A program made the position numbers and the translations under genes. The notes beneath the pieces were generated by a model. It did no database searches. It saw nothing but the letters and a program-made list of their open reading frames with translations, and was not told where the DNA came from. This document shows positions 1-12,455 of a stretch of DNA of 21,761 bases, piece after piece. The stretch lies in contig JANQTT010000037.1 in NCBI GenBank assembly GCA_030731565.1, positions 1 through 21,761 on the forward strand, written 5' to 3'. The stretch comes from Rickettsiaceae bacterium. Lineage in GTDB: Bacteria; Pseudomonadota; Alphaproteobacteria; Rickettsiales; Rickettsiaceae. Each line of letters begins with the position of its first letter. Positions within the stretch are counted from its first letter, which is position 1.

Positions 1-54
1 AGCGCCGGTCTCCAAAACCGGAGGTTGCGGGTTCGATGCCTGTCGCTCCTGCCA
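1..54 (+). tRNA. tRNA-Trp (CCA), 5' part outside the window
   Basis: The 3' two thirds of a tRNA are visible. The anticodon stem is CCGGT (5-9) paired with ACCGG (17-21) around the loop CTCCAAA, giving anticodon CCA at 12-14, which reads the tryptophan codon UGG. The T arm follows at 27-43 with loop TTCGATG, then the acceptor strand CGCTCCT (44-50), discriminator G51 and an encoded CCA end at 52-54. The D arm and 5' acceptor strand lie before position 1. secE begins 25 bases downstream with no clear promoter or terminator between, so co-transcription with secE-nusG is likely. tRNA-Trp before secE is a common bacterial arrangement. Confidence 0.95.
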
Positions 55-79
55 ACTTATATAGAACTAGATAAATAAT

Positions 80-280
80 ATGTTAAATAAATTAAAGCCG
101 TTTAAATTTTTTGATCAAGTTAAACAAGAAGCAAAAAAAGTTGTTTGGCCTGAAAAAAAGGAGTTGATTGCTTCTGCATCAATCGTGATAGTAGCGGTTT
201 TATTATTTAGTTTTGCGAGTTTAATTTTGGATTATGGTATACATAACCTAATTCGTTTTTTGTTAAATATTGGAAAGTAG
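80..280 (+). CDS. secE: preprotein translocase subunit SecE
   Basis: A 66-residue protein of the short, single-span SecE type. SecE clamps the SecY channel in the inner membrane and is essential for Sec-dependent export. The amphipathic cytoplasmic segment carries the family signature around residues 14-28 ([13 protein letters not shown]), followed by one hydrophobic span at about residues 30-52 ([18 protein letters not shown]) and a short tail. Most bacterial SecE proteins outside the enterobacteria have this one-span form. It sits between tRNA-Trp and nusG, the usual secE-nusG pairing. The start is the first ATG after the tRNA; the upstream A/T-rich stretch shows no strong Shine-Dalgarno sequence. 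Assignment rests on motif, size and synteny, which all agree. Confidence 0.95.
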   Translation: MLNKLKPFKFFDQVKQEAKKVVWPEKKELIASASIVIVAVLLFSFASLILDYGIHNLIRFLLNIGK

Positions 281-288
281 CTTAAAAT

Positions 289-816
289 ATGGCTAAATGG
301 TACATTCTACATACAGTTTCTGGCTCTGAGAAAGGAGTTAAGAGAATGATCGAGGATCAGATAGTAAAGAAAAAAATGTCTGATTTCTTTGAAGAAATAG
401 TAGTGCCTGTTGTAGAAGTGCCTGAAATAAAAAGAGGCAAAAAAGTTCTTGCTGAAAAGAAATTTATGCCGGGTTATGTGTTGATAAAGATGAATATGAC
501 AGACGAGTCATGGCATCTAGTGAAATCTGTACCAAAAATTACAGGTTTTTTAGGGAGTAAAACAACACCACAATCGCTAAGCGATAATGAAGTTAAAAGG
601 ATTTTTAGTCAGCTTGAAGCCGAGTCTAAAACAGCTAGCGTTTCTAGTCTGTATAATGTGGGAGATAAAGTTCAGGTAATTGACGGTCCGTTTGATAGCT
701 TTTCTGGGGTTGTTGAAGAGGTGGATATTGAAGGGCAGAAATTAAAAGTTTCTGTTTCTATTTTTGGTAAAGCTACTCCAATTGAGCTTAGTTTTACTCA
801 AGTGAAAAAGAATTAA
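289..816 (+). CDS. nusG: transcription termination/antitermination factor NusG
   Basis: A 175-residue NusG of normal length. The N-terminal NGN domain (about residues 3-100) opens with KWYILHTVSGSEKGVKR and contains the FMPGYVLIKM segment that contacts the RNA polymerase clamp. The C-terminal KOW domain (about 122-175) begins GDKVQVIDGPFDSFSGVV; in characterised relatives it binds Rho or ribosomal protein S10. NusG raises elongation rate and couples transcription to Rho termination and to translation. It starts 8 bases after the secE stop, so the two genes are surely co-transcribed, and the ribosomal protein genes follow 32 bases later. No insertion or truncation is seen. Confidence 0.97.
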   Translation: MAKWYILHTVSGSEKGVKRMIEDQIVKKKMSDFFEEIVVPVVEVPEIKRGKKVLAEKKFMPGYVLIKMNMTDESWHLVKSVPKITGFLGSKTTPQSLSDNEVKRIFSQLEAESKTASVSSLYNVGDKVQVIDGPFDSFSGVVEEVDIEGQKLKVSVSIFGKATPIELSFTQVKKN

Positions 817-848
817 AAGATAAAGTAATAGTTTAAGGTAGAAAGCTC

Positions 849-1289
849 ATGGCAAAAAAAATTACTGGTTATATTAAGTTGACGATTCCTTCGGGAAAGG
901 CGAATCCTGCTCCTCCTGTTGGTCCTGCTTTGGGTCAGAAAGGTGTTAATATCATGGAATTTTGTAAAGCTTTTAATGCTGAAACAAGTTCATTAGAGCC
1001 TGGTACTCCTATTCCGGTAGTCATTACTGTCTATGCCGATAAGAGTTTTACTTTTGTAACAAAGACTCCGCCTGCATCTTTCTATTTAAAGAAATTTGCA
1101 AAAATACCTAAAGGCGCTAGCGCAACAAAAAAAGAGCCTTATGTTGGCAGAGTAACTTTAGATGATTGTAGAGAAATTGCAAAAATCAAAATGCAAGATT
1201 TGAATGCGAATGATATCGAAGCGGCTGCTAAAATTATTGCAGGTTCTGCCGAATCAATGGGAATTGAAGTTGTAAAATCATCGAATTAA
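849..1289 (+). CDS. rplK: 50S ribosomal protein L11
   Basis: A 146-residue L11. The N-terminal domain carries the proline-rich conserved stretch [14 protein letters not shown] and [12 protein letters not shown] (about residues 19-43), the region that in other bacteria forms the GTPase-associated centre and thiostrepton site together with 23S rRNA. The C-terminal RNA-binding domain follows, with [10 protein letters not shown] and the C-terminal helix [20 protein letters not shown]11 stimulates factor-dependent GTP hydrolysis and stringent-response sensing on the ribosome stalk base. The start ATG has an AAGGTAGAAAG stretch a few bases upstream. It is followed by rplA after 27 bases, the usual L11-L1 pair. 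Confidence 0.97.
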   Translation: MAKKITGYIKLTIPSGKANPAPPVGPALGQKGVNIMEFCKAFNAETSSLEPGTPIPVVITVYADKSFTFVTKTPPASFYLKKFAKIPKGASATKKEPYVGRVTLDDCREIAKIKMQDLNANDIEAAAKIIAGSAESMGIEVVKSSN

Positions 1290-1316
1290 AAATAAGCAAA
1301 TATAAATAGAAAGATT

Positions 1317-2009
1317 ATGGGTAAAAAATTAACAGCAATAAAAAAAGATCTTGATCAGAGTAAAGAATATTCTCTCAAAGAGGCGATTTCTATTGTTAAG
1401 AAAAGTAGTTTTACTAAGTTTGATGAAACGCTGGAAATTGCAATTAATCTTGGTGTTGATCCAAGGCATTCAGATCAGATGGTAAGAGGTATGGTTTCTC
1501 TTCCGGCTGGAACTGGTAAAGATGTAAGAGTAGCGGTTATTTGTAAGGACGATAAAATTGCAGAGGCGACTACAGCTGGAGCGGATTTAGCGGGGTCAGT
1601 TGCTATTATCGATGATATAAAGGCTGGAAAAATTGATTTTGATGTTTGTATTGCAACGCCTGACATGATGGGTATGGTTGGTCAGATAGCTAGAGTGCTT
1701 GGACCAAAGGGTTTAATGCCTAATCCTAAGCTTGGAACTGTTACAGCGGATATTACTACTGCAGTTAAGAATGCTAAAAGCGGTCAGGTAGAGTATAGAG
1801 TCGAAAAGGCGGGTATTATACATGCAGGAGTCGGGAAAGTTTCTTTTTCTGAGACCGATTTGCAAAAAAATGCTCAAACATTAATTGATTCAGTGTTGAA
1901 ATCAAAGCCGGCTGGTGTAAAAGGTGCATACCTAAGGAAGATACACGTGTCTTCAACAATGGGACCATCTCTTAAAGTTGATATTTCAACAATTTCACAA
2001 CAGAGATAA
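1317..2009 (+). CDS. rplA: 50S ribosomal protein L1
   Basis: A 230-residue L1, the normal bacterial length. Characteristic segments are [20 protein letters not shown] (about 36-55), the [15 protein letters not shown] block (about 138-152) and the second rRNA-contact region ending [10 protein letters not shown]1 forms the mobile stalk that helps release deacylated tRNA from the E site; in several bacteria it also represses translation of the L11-L1 mRNA by binding near the rplK start. I did not see a clear mimic of the 23S L1 site here, so such feedback is only inferred. The gene follows rplK by 27 bases and precedes rplJ by 18. Confidence 0.97.
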   Translation: MGKKLTAIKKDLDQSKEYSLKEAISIVKKSSFTKFDETLEIAINLGVDPRHSDQMVRGMVSLPAGTGKDVRVAVICKDDKIAEATTAGADLAGSVAIIDDIKAGKIDFDVCIATPDMMGMVGQIARVLGPKGLMPNPKLGTVTADITTAVKNAKSGQVEYRVEKAGIIHAGVGKVSFSETDLQKNAQTLIDSVLKSKPAGVKGAYLRKIHVSSTMGPSLKVDISTISQQR

Positions 2010-2027
2010 GTATTTGGAGATATAACA

Positions 2028-2537
2028 GTGCTAAGATCAGAGAAAAAAACCTTTGTATCAGATTTAGAAGAAATTTATCAAGCTTCTAATTCTGTAATAA
2101 TAACACACTATCACGGGCTAACTGTTTCACAGCTTACGGCTCTTCGCCGTATTTTGAAAGAGAATGGTGCGTCTTTTAAGGTAGTAAAAAATACGCTTTC
2201 TAAAATAGCGGCATCCAATGCTAAAGTGGAATATGATCCTGAGATGTTCTCAGGTCCAACTGCTATAGCTTATTCGGAAGATCCGGTTGCTGCTGCGAAG
2301 GGGGTTGTAGAATTCGCTAAAGCTAACGATAATTTAAAAATCGTTGGTGGTATAGTGAATGATAAAATTCTGGATGTAAGTTCTATTCAACAATTAGCTA
2401 AGTTGCCATCGCTTGATCAGCTTAGAGGTAAAATTGTTGGAATATTACAAGCTCCAGCTTCTAAGCTTGCTAGAGTTACTCAAGCTCCGGCTGGTGCATT
2501 GGCCAGAGTTATAAAGGCTTATGCGGAAAAAAACTAA
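2028..2537 (+). CDS. rplJ: 50S ribosomal protein L10 (GTG start)
   Basis: A 169-residue L10, the stalk base that anchors L7/L12 dimers. It shows the conserved N-terminal [19 protein letters not shown] and the [13 protein letters not shown] region (about residues 45-57), then [10 protein letters not shown]. The C-terminal part ([25 protein letters not shown]) is a long helix, which in characterised relatives carries the L7/L12 dimers. Translation starts at a GTG at 2028, supported by a TTGGAGA Shine-Dalgarno sequence at 2014-2020; no ATG is better placed. In E. coli the L10-L7/L12 complex represses its own mRNA through a long leader, but only 18 bases separate rplA and rplJ here, so any control of that type would need a different site. 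Confidence 0.96.
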   Translation: MLRSEKKTFVSDLEEIYQASNSVIITHYHGLTVSQLTALRRILKENGASFKVVKNTLSKIAASNAKVEYDPEMFSGPTAIAYSEDPVAAAKGVVEFAKANDNLKIVGGIVNDKILDVSSIQQLAKLPSLDQLRGKIVGILQAPASKLARVTQAPAGALARVIKAYAEKN

Positions 2538-2567
2538 TAATAAATAATTGTCAAAGAGGAAAATAAT

Positions 2568-2942
2568 ATGGCGGATTTAACAAAGATTGCAGAAGATTTA
2601 TCTTCTCTTACAGTAATGGAAGCAGCTGATCTATCTAAGCTTCTTGAAGAAAAATGGGGTGTTTCTGCTGCAGCTCCTGTGGCGGCTATGGCAGCACCAG
2701 CAGCAGCCGGCGGAGAAGCAGCGGCTGAAAAAACAGAATTTGATATTATCCTTGCTAACGTAGGTGATAAGAAAATTGATGTAATTAAGGCTGTTAGAGT
2801 TATTACAGGTCTTGGTTTAAAAGAAGCTAAGGCTCTTGTTGATGGTGCTCCATCACCTATAAAAGAAGGAGCTTCAAAAGAAGAAGCTGATAAAGCTAAA
2901 GCAGAGCTAGAAGCTGCAGGCGCTACTGTAGAAGTTAAGTAA
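2568..2942 (+). CDS. rplL: 50S ribosomal protein L7/L12
   Basis: A 124-residue L7/L12 of standard form. The N-terminal dimerisation helices (about residues 1-33, [20 protein letters not shown]) are followed by an Ala/Pro/Gly-rich hinge (about 34-52) and the globular C-terminal domain (about 55-124) with [12 protein letters not shown] and [15 protein letters not shown]. The C-terminal domain recruits translation GTPases to the ribosome. An AAAGAGGA Shine-Dalgarno sequence lies 7 bases before the ATG. The gene ends the ribosomal protein part of the operon. Immediately after the stop there is an A/U-only imperfect stem (about 2944-2980), then the large hairpin at 3015-3074, before rpoB. Confidence 0.97.
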   Translation: MADLTKIAEDLSSLTVMEAADLSKLLEEKWGVSAAAPVAAMAAPAAAGGEAAAEKTEFDIILANVGDKKIDVIKAVRVITGLGLKEAKALVDGAPSPIKEGASKEEADKAKAELEAAGATVEVK

Positions 2943-3014
2943 TTAAAAATAGAAAAAAAAATTGTCTTTTTTTATTTTTAAGTTTATTGACTTTATGCTG
3001 TAAAACTGATATTA

Positions 3015-3074
3015 GTTGCACTTCCCAATTATAAATCTTAAAAAATAAGGTTAAATTGGAGAGTGCGACTTTTT
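3015..3074 (+). terminator. Hairpin with T5 tail between rplL and rpoB: likely attenuator
   Basis: Bases 3015-3030 pair with 3054-3069 over 16 positions, with two G-U pairs and one C/A mismatch. The helix resumes inside as 3034-3040 with 3046-3052 around an AAAAA loop. The 3' strand is directly followed by TTTTT (3070-3074). This is the form of an intrinsic terminator. Because rpoB lies downstream on the same strand, it would act as a partial terminator or RNA processing point, as known between rplL and rpoB in E. coli, where both a leaky terminator and an RNase III site are described. Function here is inferred; a dispersed palindromic element landing in the gap is the main alternative. Confidence 0.65.
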
Positions 3075-3215
3075 GTGCTGTTTTTAATATTGATTTTTGT
3101 CCTTTGTCGGTTGGTAATTTAGACCCAAAAACGTGATTAAAAATTGCAATAATATAGTCAAACTTATTCAATAATACACTTAAGTATAGTTGAAGTAGAA
3201 ACATCTGGAGATCTT

Positions 3216-6200
3216 ATGCCGCAATCCTTACAAACTAGTAAGAGAGTTAGAAAAAACTTCGGTAAAATCAATTTGGTAGCATCAATTCCAAATTTGATTG
3301 AAATTCAAAAAAAATCCTATGAAGATAGCTTTATGCAGCTTGGTCTGCCAGATAGCGAAAGGAAGAATAAAGGACTACAATCGGTCTTATCTTCCATTTT
3401 TCCTATTCTGGATCCTTCTGGTGCAGCTACTTTGGAGTTCGTAAAATATAGTTTTGATACGCCGAAATATGACGTTGAAGAGTGTATACAAAGAGGTCTT
3501 AGCTTTGTTGCGGGGCTGAAAGTTACTCTAAGGCTCAGCGTTTGGGAAGTGGATGAGGCTACTGGTGCAAAAGAAATCAAGGGCATCAAGGAGCAAGAAG
3601 TCTATATGGGGGATATCCCGTTTATGACTAAAAATGGTACGTTTATTATAAATGGTACTGAAAGAGTTATTGTTTCGCAAATGCATAGGTCACCTGGTGG
3701 CTTCTTTTATCATGATGATGGCAAAACGCATTCATCAGGTAAGTTTTTATATTCGGCCAGGATTATTCCTTACAGAGGTTCTTGGCTTGACGTCGAATTT
3801 GACGCAAAAGATATAGTTTATATTAGAATCGATCGAAAAAGAAAATTGCCAGTTACTACATTACTGATGGCGATAGGTATGAATTCTTCTGAAATTTTAG
3901 AAGAATATTATGAGATTGAAAGTTTTACCCATACTAAAAAGGGGTGGGTTACTAATTTTGATCCAGAAAATGTTGTAATTCAAAGATTAACTTCAGATTT
4001 AATAAATGCCGAAACTAATGAGGTATTACTCGAAGCTGGACAGAAAATCACTCCAAGATTGGCTAAGAAATTTGTAGAAAATGGCCTCAAAAAGATTTTG
4101 GTACAAAATGACGCGTTGATCGGTAGCTATATCGGTAAAGAGGTTGTTGATTCTAAAAGTGGGGAAGTGTTTGCAAAACTAGGCGAGCAAATAACTGAAG
4201 AGACTATAAAAGGGCTGATTACAGCTGGAGAAAAAACACTTTCTCTTTTAAAAATACCATCACAAAGTGATGCTTATATAAGAAACACTCTATTTGCTGA
4301 TAAAAACCAAGATCAGGATTCGGCGTTAATTGATATTTTTAGAGTATTACGCCCAGGGGAGCCTGCTACGGTTGAAGCTGGACAAATGTTGTTTGACAGT
4401 TTGTTCTTTGATAGTAACAGATACGATTTATCTGAAGTTGGTAGAATTAAATTAAATTTACGTTTAGATCTGGATATTGATCCAGAAAATACCTGCCTTA
4501 CAAAAGATGATATTAAAGCGATTGTAAAAGTTTTAGTTGATCTGAAAGATGGAAAAGGTTCAGTTGATGATATTGATCACTTGGGGAACAGAAGAGTTAG
4601 ATCTGTTGGTGAATTAATTGAAAATCAATTCAGAATTGGCCTTGTACGTATGGAAAAATCAATTCTAGAGCGCATGAGCGTTGTAGATATTGACGCGGTA
4701 ATGCCTAATGATTTGGTGAATTCTAAAGTCCTTATCTCGGTGATTAAGGAATTTTTCAGTACATCACAACTTTCGCAATTTATGGATCAAACAAATCCAT
4801 TATCAGAAATTACGCATAAGAGAAGATTGTCGGCTCTTGGCCCAGGTGGTGTTAGTCGTGATAGAGTAGGGTTTGAAGTGCGTGACGTGCACCCAACTCA
4901 CTACGGAAGAATTTGTCCAATTGAAACCCCTGAGGGTCAAAATATTGGTCTTATTAATTCTATGTCTACATTTGCTAGAGTAAATAAATATGGTTTTATT
5001 GAAAGCCCATATCGCAGGGTTAAAGGTGGGTATGTTACTGATGAGGTAGTATATCTTTCTGCAACTGACGAAGGCAAATATAAAATTGCTCAAGCGGATA
5101 TGGAAATTGCCGCTGATGGTAAGATTAAAGCCGATATGGTGAGTTGTCGTTTTGAAACCGGGAACTTTATATCGGTTCCACCTGAAGAAGTTGAATATGT
5201 TGACGTGACTCCTATGCAGGTAGTTTCTGTTGCAGCTTCGCTTATTCCTTTCCTAGAGAATGATGATGCGAACCGCGCTTTGATGGGATCAAATATGCAA
5301 CGCCAAGCAGTGCCGCTTATAACAAGTGATGCACCGCTTGTTGGAACTGGAATTGAGTCGGTTGTAGCTAGAGATTCTGGTGCTGCGGTACTTGCGCAAA
5401 ATGATGGTATAGTGGTAGAAGTCGATGCTGAAAGGATAGTTGTTCAAACGCTAGAGCGTAAGAAAAACGGTTCTCCGGAAGTTGATATTTATAGTTTAAT
5501 GAAATATCAGAAATCTAACCATAACACATGTATCAACCAAAAGCCTTTAGTAAAGGTTGGCCAAAATGTTAGACAAAACGAAGTTATTGCTGACGGGCCT
5601 GCTATAGATCAAGGGGAAATTGCTCTTGGGCGCAATATGCTCGTGGCATTTATTCCTTGGAGAGGTTATAATTTTGAGGATTCTATCCTAATTTCTGAAA
5701 GAATAGTAAAAGATGATGTCTTTACATCTATTCATATTGAGGAATTTGAAGTCGTAGCAAGAGATACAAGGTTAGGTCCAGAAGAAATCACACGTGATAT
5801 GCCAAATGTGGGTGAAGAAGCGCTACGTAATTTGGATGAAGTGGGTATTGTGCACATCGGTGCGGAAGTGAAACCTGGTGATATTCTAGTTGGTAAGGTA
5901 ACGCCAAAGAGCGAGTCTCCAATGACACCTGAAGAAAAATTACTTCGTGCAATTTTTGGTGAAAAAGCTTCTGATGTTAGAGATACATCGCTATATGTTC
6001 CACCTGGTGCTGCTGGTACTGTGGTTGAGGTGCGCGTTTTATCTCGTCGTGGTGTTGAAAAGGACGAAAGAGCAATTACAATTGAAAAGCAACAAATCGA
6101 GAAGCTGGCAAAAGACAGAGACGATGAAATTGAAATCATTGATCGTTTTGTATTTATGCGCCTGCAGAAAATCCTTGATGGTCAAGTAATTATTAGCGGT

Positions 6201-7322
6201 CCAAAGACTGTAAAGGCTGGCCAAAAAATAGATCAAAAGTTGTTAAGTACTCTTTCAAAAGGTCAATACTGGCAGCTAACGGTTGAAGATAATGCTGTGA
6301 TGAGTGAGCTTGAGCAAATCAAACAGCAATACGATGAAAAGAAAGACGAGCTTAATAAGCGCTTTACCAGTAAAGTTGATAAGCTACAAAGCGGTGATGA
6401 TTTACCGCAAGGTGCTTTGAAAGTTGTAAAAGTATTTATTGCTACTAAGCATAAACTTCAGCCTGGTGATAAGATGGCGGGTCGTCATGGTAATAAAGGT
6501 GTTATTTCACGTATTATGCCAGAAGAAGATATGCCATTCTTAGAAGACGGAACAGTAATTGATGTCGTTCTTAACCCTCTAGGTTTGCCATCCCGTATGA
6601 ACGTTGGTCAAATATTAGAAACGCATTTAGGTTGGGCAGCAAAACAGCTTGGTAATAAAGTTGGTGATATGCTTGATAAATACAGCAACAACGATATTGA
6701 TATTGACTCGATCAAAGATTTTGTCAGTAAAATATATGCCGGAAGCGAAGTTGCGGAGCAAGTTAAGCAGTTAAATAAAGAAGATTTAATAGAGTTTTGT
6801 GGAACATTAAAGGGTGGAGTCCATTTTGCTACCCCCGTTTTTGATGGAGCAAGAGTTGAAGGTGTTAAATCGATGCTAGAACTTGCTGGACAAAACTCAT
6901 CGGGTCAATCAAGAGTAATTGATGGAAGAACTGGTGAATATTTTGATCGCAGCATTACTGTTGGTTATAAATATATTCTAAAGCTGCATCACCTTGTTGA
7001 TAATAAGATCCACGCTCGTTCAATAGGTCCGTATAGTCTTGTAACTCAACAGCCATTAGGTGGTAAGTCGCACTTTGGTGGGCAGAGGTTTGGTGAGATG
7101 GAAGTATGGGCGCTAGAAGCTTACGGCGCTGCATTTACGCTTCAAGAATTGCTAACGGTAAAATCTGATGATGTTGCTGGTAGAATTAAGGTTTACGAGA
7201 ATATTGTAAAAGGTGATACCAACTTTAGTTCTGGCATACCAGAGTCATTTAACGTGATGATTAAAGAATTTAGATCATTATGTTTAAATGTTCAGCTTGA
7301 AGAAGAAGAAGGTTCTGCTTAA
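3216..7322 (+). CDS. rpoB: DNA-directed RNA polymerase subunit beta
   Basis: A full-length 1368-residue beta subunit (E. coli has 1342). The rifampicin-binding segment lies at about residues 515-541 and reads [20 protein letters not shown], with the key Gln, Asp524, His534 and Ser539 (E. coli D516, H526, S531) in the sensitive form. The motif [19 protein letters not shown] follows. The active-centre basic motif [11 protein letters not shown] is at about 1086-1096, and the C-terminal clamp part has [19 protein letters not shown]. Beta and beta' form the catalytic cleft of RNA polymerase. The ATG is preceded by TGGAG at 3206-3210. It lies 273 bases after rplL, separated by the likely attenuator, and 126 bases before rpoC. 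No frameshift or large insertion is seen. Confidence 0.98.
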   Translation: MPQSLQTSKRVRKNFGKINLVASIPNLIEIQKKSYEDSFMQLGLPDSERKNKGLQSVLSSIFPILDPSGAATLEFVKYSFDTPKYDVEECIQRGLSFVAGLKVTLRLSVWEVDEATGAKEIKGIKEQEVYMGDIPFMTKNGTFIINGTERVIVSQMHRSPGGFFYHDDGKTHSSGKFLYSARIIPYRGSWLDVEFDAKDIVYIRIDRKRKLPVTTLLMAIGMNSSEILEEYYEIESFTHTKKGWVTNFDPENVVIQRLTSDLINAETNEVLLEAGQKITPRLAKKFVENGLKKILVQNDALIGSYIGKEVVDSKSGEVFAKLGEQITEETIKGLITAGEKTLSLLKIPSQSDAYIRNTLFADKNQDQDSALIDIFRVLRPGEPATVEAGQMLFDSLFFDSNRYDLSEVGRIKLNLRLDLDIDPENTCLTKDDIKAIVKVLVDLKDGKGSVDDIDHLGNRRVRSVGELIENQFRIGLVRMEKSILERMSVVDIDAVMPNDLVNSKVLISVIKEFFSTSQLSQFMDQTNPLSEITHKRRLSALGPGGVSRDRVGFEVRDVHPTHYGRICPIETPEGQNIGLINSMSTFARVNKYGFIESPYRRVKGGYVTDEVVYLSATDEGKYKIAQADMEIAADGKIKADMVSCRFETGNFISVPPEEVEYVDVTPMQVVSVAASLIPFLENDDANRALMGSNMQRQAVPLITSDAPLVGTGIESVVARDSGAAVLAQNDGIVVEVDAERIVVQTLERKKNGSPEVDIYSLMKYQKSNHNTCINQKPLVKVGQNVRQNEVIADGPAIDQGEIALGRNMLVAFIPWRGYNFEDSILISERIVKDDVFTSIHIEEFEVVARDTRLGPEEITRDMPNVGEEALRNLDEVGIVHIGAEVKPGDILVGKVTPKSESPMTPEEKLLRAIFGEKASDVRDTSLYVPPGAAGTVVEVRVLSRRGVEKDERAITIEKQQIEKLAKDRDDEIEIIDRFVFMRLQKILDGQVIISGPKTVKAGQKIDQKLLSTLSKGQYWQLTVEDNAVMSELEQIKQQYDEKKDELNKRFTSKVDKLQSGDDLPQGALKVVKVFIATKHKLQPGDKMAGRHGNKGVISRIMPEEDMPFLEDGTVIDVVLNPLGLPSRMNVGQILETHLGWAAKQLGNKVGDMLDKYSNNDIDIDSIKDFVSKIYAGSEVAEQVKQLNKEDLIEFCGTLKGGVHFATPVFDGARVEGVKSMLELAGQNSSGQSRVIDGRTGEYFDRSITVGYKYILKLHHLVDNKIHARSIGPYSLVTQQPLGGKSHFGGQRFGEMEVWALEAYGAAFTLQELLTVKSDDVAGRIKVYENIVKGDTNFSSGIPESFNVMIKEFRSLCLNVQLEEEEGSA

Positions 7323-7330
7323 ATATTTTT

Positions 7331-7366
7331 GCTAATAGCGCTCAATATACTTTGAGCGCTATTAGC
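7331..7366 (+). promoter_or_regulatory. Perfect 15-bp hairpin between rpoB and rpoC
   Basis: GCTAATAGCGCTCAA (7331-7345) and its exact reverse complement (7352-7366) enclose the six-base loop TATACT. There is no T run after the right arm on either strand, so it does not look like an intrinsic terminator. A second, smaller hairpin follows at 7400-7417 (AAGCGC with GTGCTT, one G-U pair, then TTT). In a 126-base spacer inside a polymerase operon the large stem could be an RNase processing site, an mRNA stability element or a protein-binding palindrome. The structure is seen directly; its role is not known. Confidence 0.6.
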
Positions 7367-7430
7367 AGGTTAAAAACAAGAAACAAAAAATTATAAATTA
7401 AGCGCTATGATGTGCTTTTTAAGAGTTTAG

Positions 7431-11576
<4,146 letters not shown>

Positions 11577-11582
11577 ATTCAA

Positions 11583-11604
11583 GGGGCTTTAACTAATAAG
11601 CCCC
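11583..11604 (+). terminator. GC-rich hairpin just after rpoC
   Basis: GGGGCTT (11583-11589) and AAGCCCC (11598-11604) form a perfect 7-bp stem with an eight-base loop, 6 bases after the rpoC stop codon. The following bases are AATTCAAATATTATT, so the usual U tract is missing or poor. Its position at the end of the rpoB-rpoC transcript and facing a convergent gene makes transcription termination or 3' end protection the most likely role. Confidence 0.5.
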
Positions 11605-11676
11605 AATTCAAATATTATTACTATTGTATATGAGCTCCTATTCTTGCGCTTTGTATCATTGTTGAAGTTTATGGTC

Positions 11677-11779
11677 ATTCACTTTAAACCGGGGAGCCTA
11701 GTTGTCCATTACTTATCTATTGGGTATAGACTTTGGCTTCTTACGCTAAAGCCCTAATTCAAATTGAATGGCTATATCC
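11677..11779 (+). repeat. Intergenic repeat, copy 1 (94-bp core, inverted ends)
   Basis: The core from ATTCACTTTAAAC (11677) to CAAATTGAATG (ending 11770) is 94 bases long, exactly as long as the related copy at 16798-16891 and in the same orientation. The two share both ends and the interior blocks CTTA(T/C)CTATT, CGCTAAAG and CAAATTGAATG, with a diverged middle. The ends are imperfect inverted repeats of each other (ATTCACTTT against ATTCAATTT). An internal stem CTTTGGC/GCTAAAG is present. The rest of this convergent gap, 11780-11969, shows no gene; it holds only a short TCCTT/AAGGA stem near 11830-11850. Confidence 0.6.
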
Positions 11780-11969
11780 ATATAAAAATATAAGCTCATT
11801 TCTGCTCAAAAATATGGCAAAAATCTTTCTCCTTTTACCGGGGGAAGGACTGCCTAGAAAAGCGATAGACAATGAAAATATCACCTAATTCAATGTAGTT
11901 TACTATAAAAGTAAGTCAGTGTTGGAGCTAAGATAATGCGAATTATTTATAAAAGGTTCTGCATATTCT

Positions 11970-12440
11970 TTATTTCTGATTAACCATGCATGTATAGGCA
12001 ATAGCTAGAGCATCTGATTCGTCAAAGCTTATATCTTTTGCTATTCCTGATATGATTATTTTAACCATATGCTTTACTTGTTCCTTTTCAGCATGACCTA
12101 CGCCTACAATAGTTTTTTTGATTTTATTTGGAAGAAATTCGAAATAGGGGAGGTCTGTTTTGCCAATTGTTGCCATCAATGCCCCCCTGACATATCCTAA
12201 TTTTAAGGAAGAAACTGGGTTTTTATTTACAAAAGTCTCTTCCATAGCTATTGCGTCTGGTTTATATAACTCAATTATCGCTTCAACCGAAGAAGCAATT
12301 GTAGATAATCTATATCGCATTAACTCTTTTGTAGAAGTTTTAATGAGACCACTGTCGATATATTCGATTTTAGGAGAGTTCGACCGAATAATACCCCAGC
12401 CAAGGCATGTAAGAGCCGGATCAATTCCAAGTATTTTCAA
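11970..12440 (-). CDS. ruvC: Holliday junction endonuclease RuvC (TTG start)
   Basis: A 156-residue RuvC resolvase, which cuts Holliday junctions as part of the RuvABC complex. The four acidic catalytic positions are present: Asp7 in ILGIDPAL, Glu67 in AMEETF, and Asp140 and Asp143 in FDESDALAIAYT. The VNKNPVSSLKLGYVRGA and VGVGHAEKEQ segments are typical of alphaproteobacterial and rickettsial RuvC. No ATG fits; the best start is TTG at 12440, preceded by GGGGGA (12449-12454, read on the - strand) at a 9-base spacing, and it places Asp7 in the usual position. It follows the efflux pump gene by 15 bases in the same reading frame, so it is very likely co-transcribed and perhaps translationally coupled. 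ruvA and ruvB are not in the window. Confidence 0.93.
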   Translation of the reverse strand: MKILGIDPALTCLGWGIIRSNSPKIEYIDSGLIKTSTKELMRYRLSTIASSVEAIIELYKPDAIAMEETFVNKNPVSSLKLGYVRGALMATIGKTDLPYFEFLPNKIKKTIVGVGHAEKEQVKHMVKIIISGIAKDISFDESDALAIAYTCMVNQK

Positions 12441-12455
12441 TATTAGAATCCCCCA

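Noticed and set aside
2987..3015. TTGACT with 17-base spacer and TATTAG as a promoter for rpoB
   Set aside because: A transcript from it would start within the terminator-like hairpin; the -10 match is modest. Other weak candidates at 3090-3120 and 3144-3170 are no better, so no rpoB promoter is called.
2935..3204. 89-codon open frame on the - strand across the rplL-rpoB gap
   Set aside because: It covers the hairpin region, has no Shine-Dalgarno sequence before its ATG, and its composition follows the A/T-rich spacer. The hairpin explains the sequence better. A palindromic-element peptide cannot be fully excluded.
5732..6139. 135-codon frame on the - strand inside rpoB
   Set aside because: It is the antisense of a conserved part of rpoB; its serine-rich composition is what reverse reading of such a gene gives.
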